From an uncultured Eubacteriales bacterium (GTDB taxonomy: Bacteria; Bacillota; Clostridia; Christensenellales; CALVMC01), in contig CASFOZ010000004.1 in the NCBI GenBank assembly GCA_949296455.1, positions 62,001 to 126,000 of the forward strand: 64,000 bases of DNA. Reading direction: 5' to 3'. The notes below the pieces were generated by a model. It searched no databases, was not told where the DNA came from, and was given only the letters and a program-made list of their open reading frames with translations. How positions within the stretch are numbered: position 1 is the first letter of the stretch; every line of letters starts with the position of its first letter. The position numbers and the translations under genes were made by a program. Positions 1 through 8,040 of this stretch are shown in pieces.

Positions 1-112
1 TATTATGAATATCGTTACGCCTTTAATCGATAAATACATTTACCCCCGTCCTTTCGGTGCGGTGCGTAAAAAACTCAGTTTCAAAAAAAACAAGGAGGTT
101 AAAGCGGAATAA
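1..112 (+). CDS. rnfD: RnfD, C-terminal end (partial)
   Basis: Only the last 36 residues are in the window, read in the frame starting at base 2 and ending in TAA at 110-112. The peptide contains PLIDKYIYPRPFG, the conserved end of the NQR2/RnfD/RnfE family membrane subunit that carries covalently bound FMN. It is followed at once by rnfG through a TAATG overlap, and the rest of the rnf operon lies downstream. The 5' part of rnfD, and presumably rnfC, lie outside the window. The identification rests on the short tail plus the operon order D-G-E-A-B, which is usual in Clostridia. Confidence 0.85.
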   Translation, partial: IMNIVTPLIDKYIYPRPFGAVRKKLSFKKNKEVKAE

Positions 113-705
113 TGAAGGAAATATTGAAAATCACCGCCATACTCTCCTTAATAGCTTTGATTGCAGGCGGACTTTTAGGACTTGTATATGCTTTCTGTAA
201 AGTAGACGACAGCGAAATTCTCGCAAAAAAAATGAGCGTTGCCTACGAGTCGGAAATTTCCACCGATTTGTCCGCAGACTTTGAAAGGGTAGGCGATTCT
301 TTTAAAAACGGTACCGTTAAAGGAGTTTACAGACCGTTAGACGGCAACAATGTTCAGATTTATTATGCCGCAGGTTACGGAGCTTATAAAGGAACAATCG
401 AACTGCTTGTTGTTATCAAAGACGACGTTATAGATAAAATACTTACTTTCTCGTCGAGCGAAACGCCCGGACTCGGTTCAAAAGCCACCGAAGACACCTT
501 CTATGCTAATTTCATCGGAGTGAACGCAGCTACTACCGATACCTTCGCAGTCGTCAAAGAGGGCGGAACGGTTCAGCAGATTGCAAGCGCTACTTATTCT
601 TCGAGAGCCGTTACTAGGGCGGTTAACTGCGCTATAGAATTTTATCAGCTTTACGGCAAGGCTATTTCCGAAATGGAACTTGTTGTCGAAGGGGAGGCAG
701 AGTAA
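112..705 (+). CDS. rnfG: RnfG, FMN-binding subunit of the Rnf complex
   Basis: This is an electron-transfer subunit of the membrane ferredoxin:NAD+ oxidoreductase (ion-translocating Rnf). One N-terminal membrane helix (about residues 5-28) anchors an extracytoplasmic FMN-binding domain. The family motif ETPGLGSKA is present, as is SATYSS, whose Thr161 corresponds to the threonine that carries phosphoester-linked FMN in RnfG/NqrC. The usual SGAT is here SAT preceded by Ala, a minor change. The length of 197 residues is normal. The start overlaps the rnfD stop (TAATG), with GGAGG at 94-98. The stop overlaps rnfE in the same way, so the genes are probably translationally coupled. Confidence 0.95.
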   Translation: MKEILKITAILSLIALIAGGLLGLVYAFCKVDDSEILAKKMSVAYESEISTDLSADFERVGDSFKNGTVKGVYRPLDGNNVQIYYAAGYGAYKGTIELLVVIKDDVIDKILTFSSSETPGLGSKATEDTFYANFIGVNAATTDTFAVVKEGGTVQQIASATYSSRAVTRAVNCAIEFYQLYGKAISEMELVVEGEAE

Positions 706-1436
706 TGAAAAAATCGCAGATTATCAAAAACGGTTTAATTTACGAAAACCCCGTGTTCAGACTCGTTCTCGGAACATGTCCCACTCTTGCTACAACAACC
801 GGCGCTCTTACGGGACTTAGTATGGGACTTGCCGCAACATTCGTTCTCATATGTTCCAATGTGCTTATTTCCCTTTTGAGAAAGGTTATTCCCGACAGAG
901 TTAGAATTCCCGCTTATATCGTAATCATAGCGACTTTCGTTACTCTTGTCGAAATGATTATGAAAAAATATATGTACGATTTGTACGAAAGTTTAGGCTT
1001 GTTCCTTCCGCTTATAGTCGTTAACTGTATTATACTTGCAAGGGCAGAAGCCTTTGCTTCAAAAAATCCCGTTCTCGACAGTACTATCGACGGAGTGGCT
1101 ATGGGACTCGGTTTTACTTTATCGCTTACCATTATGGGTGCGATAAGAGAAATTTTGGGCGTCGGCGAGTTCTTCGGACTCAGTATTCCGTTCATAGCCA
1201 ATCCTATGACGGTATTCATACTTCCCGCAGGCGGCTTTCTGACTTTCGGAATACTTATTGCTTCTATGAACGCTATTATGAAATATATCGACAAATCCAA
1301 AAAACAGCGTGCCGACAACGCTCAGCTCAAAGAATCTATTCAGGCTCTTTGCGACGCAGAAAACACTCAGGCAGGGCAGAAGGATACTTTGCCTCCTGCC
1401 GAAGATAAAATTTCGGATATAAAGGAGGAGAAATAA
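705..1436 (+). CDS. rnfE: RnfE, membrane subunit of the Rnf complex
   Basis: This is an integral membrane subunit of the RnfA/RnfE (NqrD/NqrE) family with about six hydrophobic helices. It opens with the typical NP(V)FRLVLGTCPTLA stretch, and a glycine-rich LTGLSMGLA segment follows. RnfA and RnfE form an inverted pair that holds an iron-sulfur centre in the membrane. RnfE is usually 200-240 residues. This one has 243 because of a hydrophilic tail of about 40 residues, rich in Gln, Glu and Lys, after the last helix. It starts inside the rnfG stop and ends one base before rnfA, with GGAGG at 1424-1428 serving rnfA. Confidence 0.95.
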   Translation: MKKSQIIKNGLIYENPVFRLVLGTCPTLATTTGALTGLSMGLAATFVLICSNVLISLLRKVIPDRVRIPAYIVIIATFVTLVEMIMKKYMYDLYESLGLFLPLIVVNCIILARAEAFASKNPVLDSTIDGVAMGLGFTLSLTIMGAIREILGVGEFFGLSIPFIANPMTVFILPAGGFLTFGILIASMNAIMKYIDKSKKQRADNAQLKESIQALCDAENTQAGQKDTLPPAEDKISDIKEEK

Positions 1437-2021
1437 ATGGAAACGGCTTATTTCGCTATTTTCATAGGCGGTATTTTCGTTAACAACTTCGTTCTTTCTC
1501 AGTCCTTGGGTATCTGTCCTTTCCTCGGAGTTTCGAGAAAAACCGAAACAGCTCTCGGTATGGGACTTGCCGTAATATTCGTTATGGCTCTCTCGTCTCT
1601 GTTTACTTACATAGTCTATACTTGGATTCTTACACCTTTGAATATCCAGTATATTCAGACCATAGCATTTATTCTTATTATCGCTTCTTTCGTTCAGCTT
1701 GTCGAAATGGTTCTGAAAAAGTTCAGTCCTTCTCTTTACGGTGCGTTAGGCGTTTATCTGCCGTTAATTACCACAAACTGTGCGGTTTTAGGCGTTACCC
1801 TTCTCAATGTTCAGGAATCGTATAATATTCTCGAAGCCTTCCTTAACGGTTTATTCAGCGGAGTCGGATTTACTCTTGCAATACTTCTTCTTGCAGGTAT
1901 AAGAGAAAGGCTCGTTAAATCCGATATACCGGAATCGTTTAAAGGATTTCCGATAACTTTGATTGCGGCGGCAGTTTTAAGTATGGCTTTTACCGCTTTC
2001 TCGGGTATGTTGGGAGGTTGA
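1437..2021 (+). CDS. rnfA: RnfA, membrane subunit of the Rnf complex
   Basis: This 194-residue protein is the normal length for RnfA and has six predicted membrane helices. Its early motif NNFVLSQSLGICPFLGVS is diagnostic. It pairs with RnfE and contributes a cysteine to the intramembrane iron-sulfur centre (Cys in GICPF near the N terminus and in TNCAVLG in the middle). It abuts rnfE with no gap, and rnfB begins five bases after its stop, so it lies within a single transcription unit. Confidence 0.96.
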   Translation: METAYFAIFIGGIFVNNFVLSQSLGICPFLGVSRKTETALGMGLAVIFVMALSSLFTYIVYTWILTPLNIQYIQTIAFILIIASFVQLVEMVLKKFSPSLYGALGVYLPLITTNCAVLGVTLLNVQESYNILEAFLNGLFSGVGFTLAILLLAGIRERLVKSDIPESFKGFPITLIAAAVLSMAFTAFSGMLGG

Positions 2022-2025
2022 AAAA

Positions 2026-2829
2026 ATGAGCGGAATGGATATTTTTATTACAATTATAACTCCCTTGGGAATACTTTGTGCAATCGCTCTCGTTTTCGGG
2101 GTAATATTAAGTTATGCGGGTAAAAAACTCGAAGTCAAAGTCGATGAAAAGGAGGAAAACGTTCTTTCCCTTCTTGCAAACGCAAACTGCGGCGCTTGCG
2201 GATATCCGGGTTGTTCCGGCTTTGCAAAGGCTCTTTGCGAAGGAAAAGCCGAACTTAATATGTGTTCGGCAACCCCAGGTGAAAACAAAAAGAAAATTGC
2301 GGATATTTTAGGTATCGACGCAGGCGATACGGAAGAAAAACGAATCGTAGTCGCTTGCGGCGGCGGTCTTATATGCAAAGACAAATTCGAATACATCGGA
2401 TACGAAGATTGCGCTATGGCTTTGCAGACGGCAGGAGGGAACAAGGCTTGTTCAAACGGCTGTATGGGCTTCGGTAACTGCGCAAAGGTTTGTCCTTCTC
2501 AGGCTATCGAAATCAAGGACAATAAAGCCGAAATAAATTCAAACTGCACCAAATGTCAAAGCTGCGTTAAAACATGTCCGGTTCATATCATAAAAGCCAT
2601 ACCAGAAAAAGCAAAGGTTTATATAAAATGCTCTTCCCATAAAAAAGGCAAGGAAGTTATGGATGTTTGTAAATCAGGTTGTATTGCATGCGGTATGTGC
2701 GTAAGGACCTGTCCTTCCGGAGCTATTGTTATGGAAGACAATCTTCCCGTTATAAATTACGATAAATGTACGGGGTGCGGCGCTTGTGCGGAAAAATGTC
2801 CTACCAAGTGTATAGCTAAATTAGATTAA
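2026..2829 (+). CDS. rnfB: RnfB, ferredoxin-binding iron-sulfur subunit
   Basis: RnfB accepts electrons from ferredoxin and passes them into the Rnf complex. An N-terminal membrane helix (about residues 5-28) is followed by the Fer4_10-type cluster motif CGACGYPGC and later cysteines. Four further CxxCxxCxxxC-like motifs follow, around GFGNCAKVC, CTKCQSCVKTC, CIACGMCVRTC and CTGCGACAEKC. The length of 267 residues is typical of clostridial RnfB with several [4Fe-4S] clusters. It is the last gene of the operon; an intrinsic terminator lies about 85 bases downstream. Confidence 0.96.
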   Translation: MSGMDIFITIITPLGILCAIALVFGVILSYAGKKLEVKVDEKEENVLSLLANANCGACGYPGCSGFAKALCEGKAELNMCSATPGENKKKIADILGIDAGDTEEKRIVVACGGGLICKDKFEYIGYEDCAMALQTAGGNKACSNGCMGFGNCAKVCPSQAIEIKDNKAEINSNCTKCQSCVKTCPVHIIKAIPEKAKVYIKCSSHKKGKEVMDVCKSGCIACGMCVRTCPSGAIVMEDNLPVINYDKCTGCGACAEKCPTKCIAKLD

Positions 2830-2912
2830 TTGTTAAGCCGAATCAATTTTAAAAATTTTGTATGGTTAATAATTAAAATCAACAGACATAATATGTAAAT
2901 TATATAAATTTT

Positions 2913-2941
2913 CAAACCGCTTAAAATGCGGTTTTTTTTAT
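2913..2941 (+). terminator. Intrinsic terminator of the rnf operon
   Basis: The hairpin AACCGC-TTAAAAT-GCGGTT is followed by a run of eight T. It is placed 85 bases after the rnfB stop and before the next promoter. Confidence 0.85.
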
Positions 2942-2996
2942 TGGTTTTAATTGCAAAAAAATAAAAAATTTATAGAAAAAAAATTAAAAAAGGGTC

Positions 2997-3025
2997 TATA
3001 CAAAGACTTTTTTATGTGTTATAAT
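2997..3025 (+). promoter_or_regulatory. Sigma-A-like promoter for ppx
   Basis: The -35 is TATACA (2997-3002), then a 17-base spacer, then -10 TATAAT (3020-3025) with an extended TG one base upstream. It lies 40 bases before the ppx start. The -35 is weak, and the extended -10 probably compensates. Confidence 0.6.
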
Positions 3026-3065
3026 ATTAACATAATTTATTTTTTTTCTTAATAACGGTGATAAA

Positions 3066-4574
3066 ATGGAGAAAATTGCTGTAATCGATTTAGGGTCGAA
3101 CTCTGTAAGAATGGTTCTTGCCAATGTCTTGGAGGGCGGCTATTTTGTTGTTTTCGATGAGCTTAAAGAAACTGTCAGACTTTCTGACGACCTTGAAAAA
3201 GACGGCTACTTAAAGCCGGTAAGAATTACTCAGGCGATAAAAACCCTTAAAATGTTCCGTCAGCTTTGCGACGCTAACAATATCGAAAAGATATATGCTT
3301 ATGCAACGGCTGCCGTGCGCAGGGCAAAAAATCAGAAAAGCTTTCTCGACGAGGTCGCTGTAACCTCAGGTATAAAACTTAAAGTTTTAAGTGCGGAAGA
3401 AGAAACAAACCTTGTTTATCTCGGTGTCGTTAATTCTCTCGATATTTCAAAAGGCCTTATTATGGAAATGGGCGGGGGTAGCACTCACTTGATTTATTAT
3501 TGCAGAAAACATCTTCAATATAGCGAAACCCTTCCTTTCGGAACAATTTCTTTTATTGAAAAATTTGCCGATTTCAAACCCGAAGAACGGGCAGAGAAAA
3601 TTTACGAGTTTATGACGGAAAAACTCAAGGAAATTCCTTGGCTTTCCGAAATAGACCCCGACGCAAAATTTATAGGAGTAGGCGGCGTTTTCAGAAATCT
3701 CGGAAAAATCAGCAGAATGTATAAAAAATATCCTTTCAATATGGCGCATAACTATGTCGTTTCTACTTCCGATTTCAACTCGATTTACGACAGCATAAAA
3801 GGTCTCGAACTCGACAAAACCATGAAAATAAAGGGACTGTCTTCGGACAGAGCGGATATTTTCCCGAGCGCACTCGCTTCAATGAAAGCCGTTATCGATT
3901 TTATGAATTTCGAAAATGTTACCATTTGCGGCGCAGGTCTCAGAGAAGGGGTTATGTTCAAACACGCTTTGCCTTCCGTTCAGGATAAACCTATTTCCGA
4001 TGTTTTAGGGCACAGTCTTCTTACGACGGTTAAGTATTTCGACGAAAACCTTAAACATGCCGAACAGGTTTATAATCTGTCGATTCAATTATTTAAACAA
4101 CTCAAAGTTCTTCATAAATTGCCCCGTCAGTATGTCAAGGTTTTAAGAACGGCTTCCATGCTTCACGATACCGGTAACAGAATAAAGTTCTACGACCACC
4201 AGAAACATTCCTTCTATGTTATTTGCAACAGCAACCTTTACGGTATTTCGCATAAGGATATTTTGCTTGCAGCTTTCGTCGCTTCTCTTCACAGAAAATC
4301 CGAACTTCTTAAAACTGAATTTGCAAAATACAGGGAAATGTTTACCGACGAAGATGTGGACGCTATGATTAAACTCGGTATAATTTTAAGAATTGCCGAA
4401 AGTTTCGACAGAAGTATGAGCGGCGCTATTACAGCAATTACATGCGACGTTTTAGGCGGCAGCGTAATTATGAAAACCGAATCGGAAACAGATTGCACAC
4501 TTGAAATAAAAGACGCACTTTCCTGTTCGAGCGAGTTTAAAAAAGCTTTCAATAAAAATCTCGAAATACTTTAA
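3066..4574 (+). CDS. ppx: Ppx/GppA-family exopolyphosphatase with HD domain
   Basis: This is a predicted exopolyphosphatase / pppGpp phosphohydrolase. The N-terminal half has the ASKHA-type phosphate-binding loop DLGSNSVRMV (from residue 7) and the second phosphate loop MEMGGGSTHLIY, with YATAAVRRA between them, all hallmarks of Ppx/GppA. The C-terminal third is an HD-type region (SMLHDTG followed by HQKHSFY and SLHRKSE), as in longer Ppx proteins. The length of 502 residues fits the two-part architecture. It is a single-gene unit between its own promoter and terminator. Polyphosphate and (p)ppGpp substrates cannot be told apart from sequence. Confidence 0.88.
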   Translation: MEKIAVIDLGSNSVRMVLANVLEGGYFVVFDELKETVRLSDDLEKDGYLKPVRITQAIKTLKMFRQLCDANNIEKIYAYATAAVRRAKNQKSFLDEVAVTSGIKLKVLSAEEETNLVYLGVVNSLDISKGLIMEMGGGSTHLIYYCRKHLQYSETLPFGTISFIEKFADFKPEERAEKIYEFMTEKLKEIPWLSEIDPDAKFIGVGGVFRNLGKISRMYKKYPFNMAHNYVVSTSDFNSIYDSIKGLELDKTMKIKGLSSDRADIFPSALASMKAVIDFMNFENVTICGAGLREGVMFKHALPSVQDKPISDVLGHSLLTTVKYFDENLKHAEQVYNLSIQLFKQLKVLHKLPRQYVKVLRTASMLHDTGNRIKFYDHQKHSFYVICNSNLYGISHKDILLAAFVASLHRKSELLKTEFAKYREMFTDEDVDAMIKLGIILRIAESFDRSMSGAITAITCDVLGGSVIMKTESETDCTLEIKDALSCSSEFKKAFNKNLEIL

Positions 4575-4659
4575 TGTAATATTGATTCGTTATAAATCAA
4601 TTTTATTTCAATAGGTATAGTAAATTTCGATTTTTAATAGATATGATTAATTTAATTTT

Positions 4660-4688
4660 AAAACGGCGCAGAAAAGACGCCGTTTTTC
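4660..4688 (+). terminator. Terminator after ppx
   Basis: The hairpin AAACGGCG-cagaaaaga-CGCCGTTT is followed by a T-rich stretch. It separates ppx from the rpsF promoter. Confidence 0.8.
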
Positions 4689-4701
4689 TTATTTTAAATC
4701 C

Positions 4702-4730
4702 TTTACATTATTTTTTTTCCGTGCTATAAT
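4702..4730 (+). promoter_or_regulatory. Promoter of the rpsF-ssb-rpsR operon
   Basis: TTTACA (4702-4707), 17-base spacer, TATAAT (4725-4730) with upstream TG. A leader of about 70 bases follows. It contains a small hairpin GCATT-GTAA-AATGC (4764-4777) and two copies of TTAGTCC. S6 leaders in Firmicutes are often autoregulated by S6:S18, but the published motif could not be matched with certainty here. Confidence 0.75.
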
Positions 4731-4806
4731 CATAATGCTTTTCACTTGTCAGTGAATTAGTCCTTGCATTGTAAAATGCCATTAGTCCATAAGGAGGTGA
4801 AAATTA

Positions 4807-5088
4807 GTGAATAAGTACGAAATACTTTATATCGTCAATAACGAACTCAGTGACGAAGCAAAAGCGGATGTATGCACTAAATTCAGCGATTTGGTTGAAA
4901 GCCTAAAAGGAAAAGTTATCAATGTCGACAAATGGGGTACAAGAAAGTTTTCTTATCCCATAGACTACAAAACCGAAGGCTACTATGTCATTATGAATTT
5001 TGAAGCAGAGCCTTCCGTTCCCGCTGAAATCGAAAGACAAATGAGAAATGCCGATACCATTATTCGTTATATGATATTGCGCAAGTAA
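4807..5088 (+). CDS. rpsF: 30S ribosomal protein S6
   Basis: This is a small-subunit ribosomal protein that pairs with S18 on the platform of the 30S subunit. It has 93 residues, normal for S6, with the opening YEILYIVNNEL and the central WGTRKFSYPIDYKTEGYYV, which matches the S6 signature region. Translation starts at GTG 4807, preceded by a perfect AAGGAGGTGA at 4791-4800. It is the first gene of the classic rpsF-ssb-rpsR operon; ssb starts 12 bases later. Confidence 0.97.
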   Translation: MNKYEILYIVNNELSDEAKADVCTKFSDLVESLKGKVINVDKWGTRKFSYPIDYKTEGYYVIMNFEAEPSVPAEIERQMRNADTIIRYMILRK

Positions 5089-5099
5089 TCGGAGAGAAA

Positions 5100-5495
5100 A
5101 TGAATAAAGTTTTTTTAATTGGTAATTTAACAAGAGACCCTGAACTCAAAAATACCGCAAACAGTATTCCGGTTTGCAATTTTACTCTTGCGATAGGGCG
5201 TAGATTCAATCAGAACGAAACAGATTATATTCCTATTATCGTATGGAGAACGCAAGCTGAAAACTGCGCCAAGTACCTCAAAAAAGGCAGTAAGTGCGCA
5301 GTAAGCGGAGCTATTCAGACAAGGAGTTATGACGCTCAGGACGGCACAAAAAGATATGTTACCGAAGTTGTCGCTGACGAAGTTCAGTTCCTTGCCACCC
5401 GTTCGGGCGGCTCTGATAACGCCGACGAAAGTTACGGAAAATCCAATGCCGTAGATACTTTGACGGCAGTCGAAGACGAGAGTCTTCCTTTCTAA
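5100..5495 (+). CDS. ssb: Single-stranded DNA-binding protein
   Basis: The protein has an OB-fold (residues 1-105; opening MNKVFLIGNLTRDPEL), a short acidic linker and the C-terminal tip EDESLPF. That tip is the conserved acidic peptide through which SSB recruits replication and repair proteins. The length of 131 residues is at the short end because the linker is brief. Its position between rpsF and rpsR is the conserved bacterial arrangement. Confidence 0.97.
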   Translation: MNKVFLIGNLTRDPELKNTANSIPVCNFTLAIGRRFNQNETDYIPIIVWRTQAENCAKYLKKGSKCAVSGAIQTRSYDAQDGTKRYVTEVVADEVQFLATRSGGSDNADESYGKSNAVDTLTAVEDESLPF

Positions 5496-5513
5496 AATTA
5501 AGGAGAAATAAAT

Positions 5514-5762
5514 ATGGAAGAAAATAAACAGGCTAAGCGTCAGGTAAGACGGGTGCCTAAGAAAAAAGTATGCAATTTCTGTGTCGATAAAGTTACCGAA
5601 ATCGATTACAAAGATACTGCTAAACTTAAAAAGTATATTACCGAAAAGGGTAAAATCATACCGAGAAGAGCAAACGGCTGCTGCGCTAAACATCAGAGAA
5701 TGTTATCGGAAGCAGTAAAAAGAGCAAGAGTAATGGCTTTATTGCCTTACAAAGCAGATTAA
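5514..5762 (+). CDS. rpsR: 30S ribosomal protein S18
   Basis: This 82-residue basic protein has the S18 core [19 protein letters not shown] followed by [15 protein letters not shown]. Cysteines at [11 protein letters not shown] and NGCCAKH suggest a zinc-binding (C+) form of S18. It binds S6 on the 30S platform. It is the last gene of the operon, with ribosome binding site AAGGAG at 5499-5504 and a terminator directly after the stop. Confidence 0.96.
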   Translation: MEENKQAKRQVRRVPKKKVCNFCVDKVTEIDYKDTAKLKKYITEKGKIIPRRANGCCAKHQRMLSEAVKRARVMALLPYKAD

Positions 5763-5765
5763 TTA

Positions 5766-5788
5766 AAAGCTCCTTACGGAGCTTTTTT
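5766..5788 (+). terminator. Terminator of the rpsF operon
   Basis: AAAGCTCC-TTAC-GGAGCTTT followed by T residues, immediately after the rpsR stop. The next gene starts only 22 bases later, so read-through may feed it. Confidence 0.85.
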
Positions 5789-5809
5789 GATAGCGACCGA
5801 GGTGAAAGT

Positions 5810-6712
5810 ATGAGTTTTATAGGCAAAGTTTTTATTATGGACGATTACTTTAACGATAAGGCAAGAAACGATGTCGACTTTGAAAACGTCGAGGTAATCG
5901 AAGATATTCTTTACGATAAAACGGACGACGAAGAAATGAAAGCCGATTTATATCTGAATTCAGAGGCGGAAAAACCTTGTCCCGTTGTCATTTACGTGCA
6001 CGGCGGCGGTTGGATTGTCGGAGATAAGAAATTCAGAAGGGGATTTGCCAAAACTATAGCAAGCCATAAAATAGCCGTTTTTAATATCAACTATGCGCTT
6101 TCGCCTCGTCATAAGTATCCTGCTTGCATAAAAAATGTATTTAAAGCAATTGATTGGGTTTACAAAAACTCGGAAAAATATAATCTCGATATAAACAATA
6201 TATTTTTATCGGGAGAGTCGGCAGGAGCCCATATTGCGGCGGTGTGCGGAGCGACTTTAAAAGCGGAAGAGTTCAAAAAGAAAATAGGTGTCGATAAATG
6301 CTATTCTAAAATCAAGGGACTTCTTTTATATTGCGGTGCATATAATGTCGATACTATGGTTAAAAGACCATTTGCTGCGGGAACTTTCAGAGATATGAGC
6401 GGACTCGATTTAAGCGAAATTAAGTCTTTCGAATATTATAAAGAACTTTCGCCCGTTAACTATATCGATAAAAATTTTCCGCCGACCTTTCTTGTTTCAA
6501 GCAAACACGATATTTTCTGTTACGGGCAGGATAAGGAAATAATTGAAAAATTCAATCAGTTTAGAATCCCTTATCATTGGTTTTATGCAAAAACAATGTT
6601 CAATTCCGTTCACTGCTTCCAACTTTCGCTGAAAACAAACAATTCCAGACGGTGCATAGAAAAATCGGTTAAGTTTATAAAAGCAATAGTTTCGGGCGGT
6701 AAAAAAATATAA
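5810..6712 (+). CDS. Alpha/beta hydrolase, HSL-type esterase
   Basis: This is a carboxylesterase/lipase-like enzyme of the hormone-sensitive-lipase (alpha/beta hydrolase 3) group. The oxyanion-hole motif HGGGW and the nucleophile elbow GESAGA (Ser137) are plain. Asp234 (in SSKHDIF) and His268 (in SVHCFQ) complete a plausible catalytic triad. There is no signal peptide, so it should be cytoplasmic. The start ATG 5810 follows GAGGTGA. It sits between two terminators with no clear promoter of its own. The substrate is unknown; it could be a deacetylase as well as an esterase. Confidence 0.85.
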   Translation: MSFIGKVFIMDDYFNDKARNDVDFENVEVIEDILYDKTDDEEMKADLYLNSEAEKPCPVVIYVHGGGWIVGDKKFRRGFAKTIASHKIAVFNINYALSPRHKYPACIKNVFKAIDWVYKNSEKYNLDINNIFLSGESAGAHIAAVCGATLKAEEFKKKIGVDKCYSKIKGLLLYCGAYNVDTMVKRPFAAGTFRDMSGLDLSEIKSFEYYKELSPVNYIDKNFPPTFLVSSKHDIFCYGQDKEIIEKFNQFRIPYHWFYAKTMFNSVHCFQLSLKTNNSRRCIEKSVKFIKAIVSGGKKI

Positions 6713-6734
6713 TCAAGATAAGAAAATTTCGTTA

Positions 6735-6759
6735 AAAACGCACCTTAAAGGTGCGTTTT
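6735..6759. terminator. Bidirectional terminator
   Basis: The near-perfect palindrome AAAACGCACCTT-AAAGGTGCGTTTT lies between the esterase (+) and the ATPase (-). It can serve both converging genes. Confidence 0.8.
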
Positions 6760-6858
6760 AATTATATAGTATTCGATTGGTTTTAGTTAACGGCGGTTTT
6801 ATAAGATAAAAATTTTATTCATTTTAACCGCAGACAGAACAGCTGAACAGTTAAAGTT

Positions 6859-7896
6859 TTAACTTTTGTTTTTTGAAATACTCTCTATGAGTTTATCGAC
6901 GGCTTTGTCGAGCATATTGAAATTTACGGCAGTGAAATAATATTTTTCAAGTTCGTCATGTATGTCGTTAGCTTCGCCTAACAGTTTTTTTGTCACGCTT
7001 AAAGCCTTTTTAAACATTGCGGTATCGCTTTTGTAAAGCTCTGAATATTCTTTGAATTTATTTTTATCGAGATATTTGTCAAACGATATCCGTTCGCTCG
7101 CATTTTCATTATCGTCGCAGGATATGAATCTTCCGTTACAATATATATATTTTACTTTTTCGGGTTCAAGATAATCGAAAAATATATCAGCCTTTACCCC
7201 TTTATTTTCAAGAATTTCGGCAAGTTTTGTTATGACTATTTTAGACGCAACATCAAACTTCGATAACAGTGCGGTATAATTTTCAAAAAACTGCGGATTG
7301 TATTCAATTAAATTATCGGATATCTGCGGGGACGGCGAGGATAAAAACATTTTTTTTATCTTACCCCGTCCTGAATATTCGAAATATTTTTTATATAAAT
7401 TTTCGGCTTCTTTTTCGAGTTCCTTTTCGTTAAGACATTCTTTTATATAATCGGTAATGTTCGAAAGATATATTGACGTGCTTTTTAAATATTTATCGAA
7501 TCTGTTTTTTGTTTTTTTATGACGCTCGTTGATTTCGTCCAATTTATCGGAATAGGGTAGCAGCTTTGTATTGTCGATAAATTCGAAAATATTGAAGATA
7601 GTATCGTTGGCTCTCGAAGCTTCAACGACATGCGGAGATGTTCCGTCAAGCAGTATTATTTTCTTTTCTTCTATTTTAATTCCGTCAAGACTTTTCGGAC
7701 AGGAAAAACATTTGTAACATTTTACGCTGCAATCGTCTTTGAATTTTTCGGCGATTTTTTTCATTAAAGAACTTTTTCCGCTTCCTGCCGTCCCTTTTAT
7801 TATTATCAGTTTGTCTTCCTTTCCGTCGGGGATATCCTCGAAATAACTTATAAAACCTTTCGGAGTCAATGCGCCTGCAAAATAATAATTTAACAT
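6859..7896 (-). CDS. P-loop ATPase, PRK06851-like
   Basis: The 345-residue protein opens YYFAGALTPKGFISYF and then has a Walker A loop, GTAGSGKSS (about residues 35-43). LLDGTSPHVVEA follows near residue 85. This order matches a family of uncharacterised Firmicute ATPases (PRK06851-like) that begin HYFAGGNTAKGF, carry a P-loop and a DGTxPHxxE motif, and are often seen in spore-formers. The role is unknown. The start ATG at 7894-7896 has GGTGA upstream on the minus strand. It is a single gene, convergent with the esterase. Confidence 0.72.
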   Translation of the reverse strand: MLNYYFAGALTPKGFISYFEDIPDGKEDKLIIIKGTAGSGKSSLMKKIAEKFKDDCSVKCYKCFSCPKSLDGIKIEEKKIILLDGTSPHVVEASRANDTIFNIFEFIDNTKLLPYSDKLDEINERHKKTKNRFDKYLKSTSIYLSNITDYIKECLNEKELEKEAENLYKKYFEYSGRGKIKKMFLSSPSPQISDNLIEYNPQFFENYTALLSKFDVASKIVITKLAEILENKGVKADIFFDYLEPEKVKYIYCNGRFISCDDNENASERISFDKYLDKNKFKEYSELYKSDTAMFKKALSVTKKLLGEANDIHDELEKYYFTAVNFNMLDKAVDKLIESISKNKS

Positions 7897-7995
7897 TTTT
7901 TCACCTCGTAATTTTATATATCTAAAATATGTCGTACTTTTTTTAAATGTGCTTGTTTAATTTAACCTGTAATAAATCTTTATCCTTTAATTTTG

Positions 7996-8024
7996 TTGTT
8001 AAACATTTAAGTTTGTGTTAAAAT
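7996..8024 (+). promoter_or_regulatory. Promoter of the alpha-CTD/WG gene
   Basis: TTGTTA (7996-8001), 17-base spacer, TAAAAT (8019-8024) with an extended TG. The start codon follows 16 bases later, with AAAGGAG between, so the leader is very short. Confidence 0.6.
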
Positions 8025-8040
8025 ATTAAAGGAGTATATT

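Noticed and set aside
4731-4800. S6:S18 leader RNA before rpsF
   Set aside because: A small hairpin and repeated TTAGTCC are present, but I could not match the published conserved bases, so no RNA feature is claimed.
5127-5693. Minus-strand frame of 188 residues opposite ssb and rpsR
   Set aside because: It covers two certain ribosomal-operon genes; no family resemblance.
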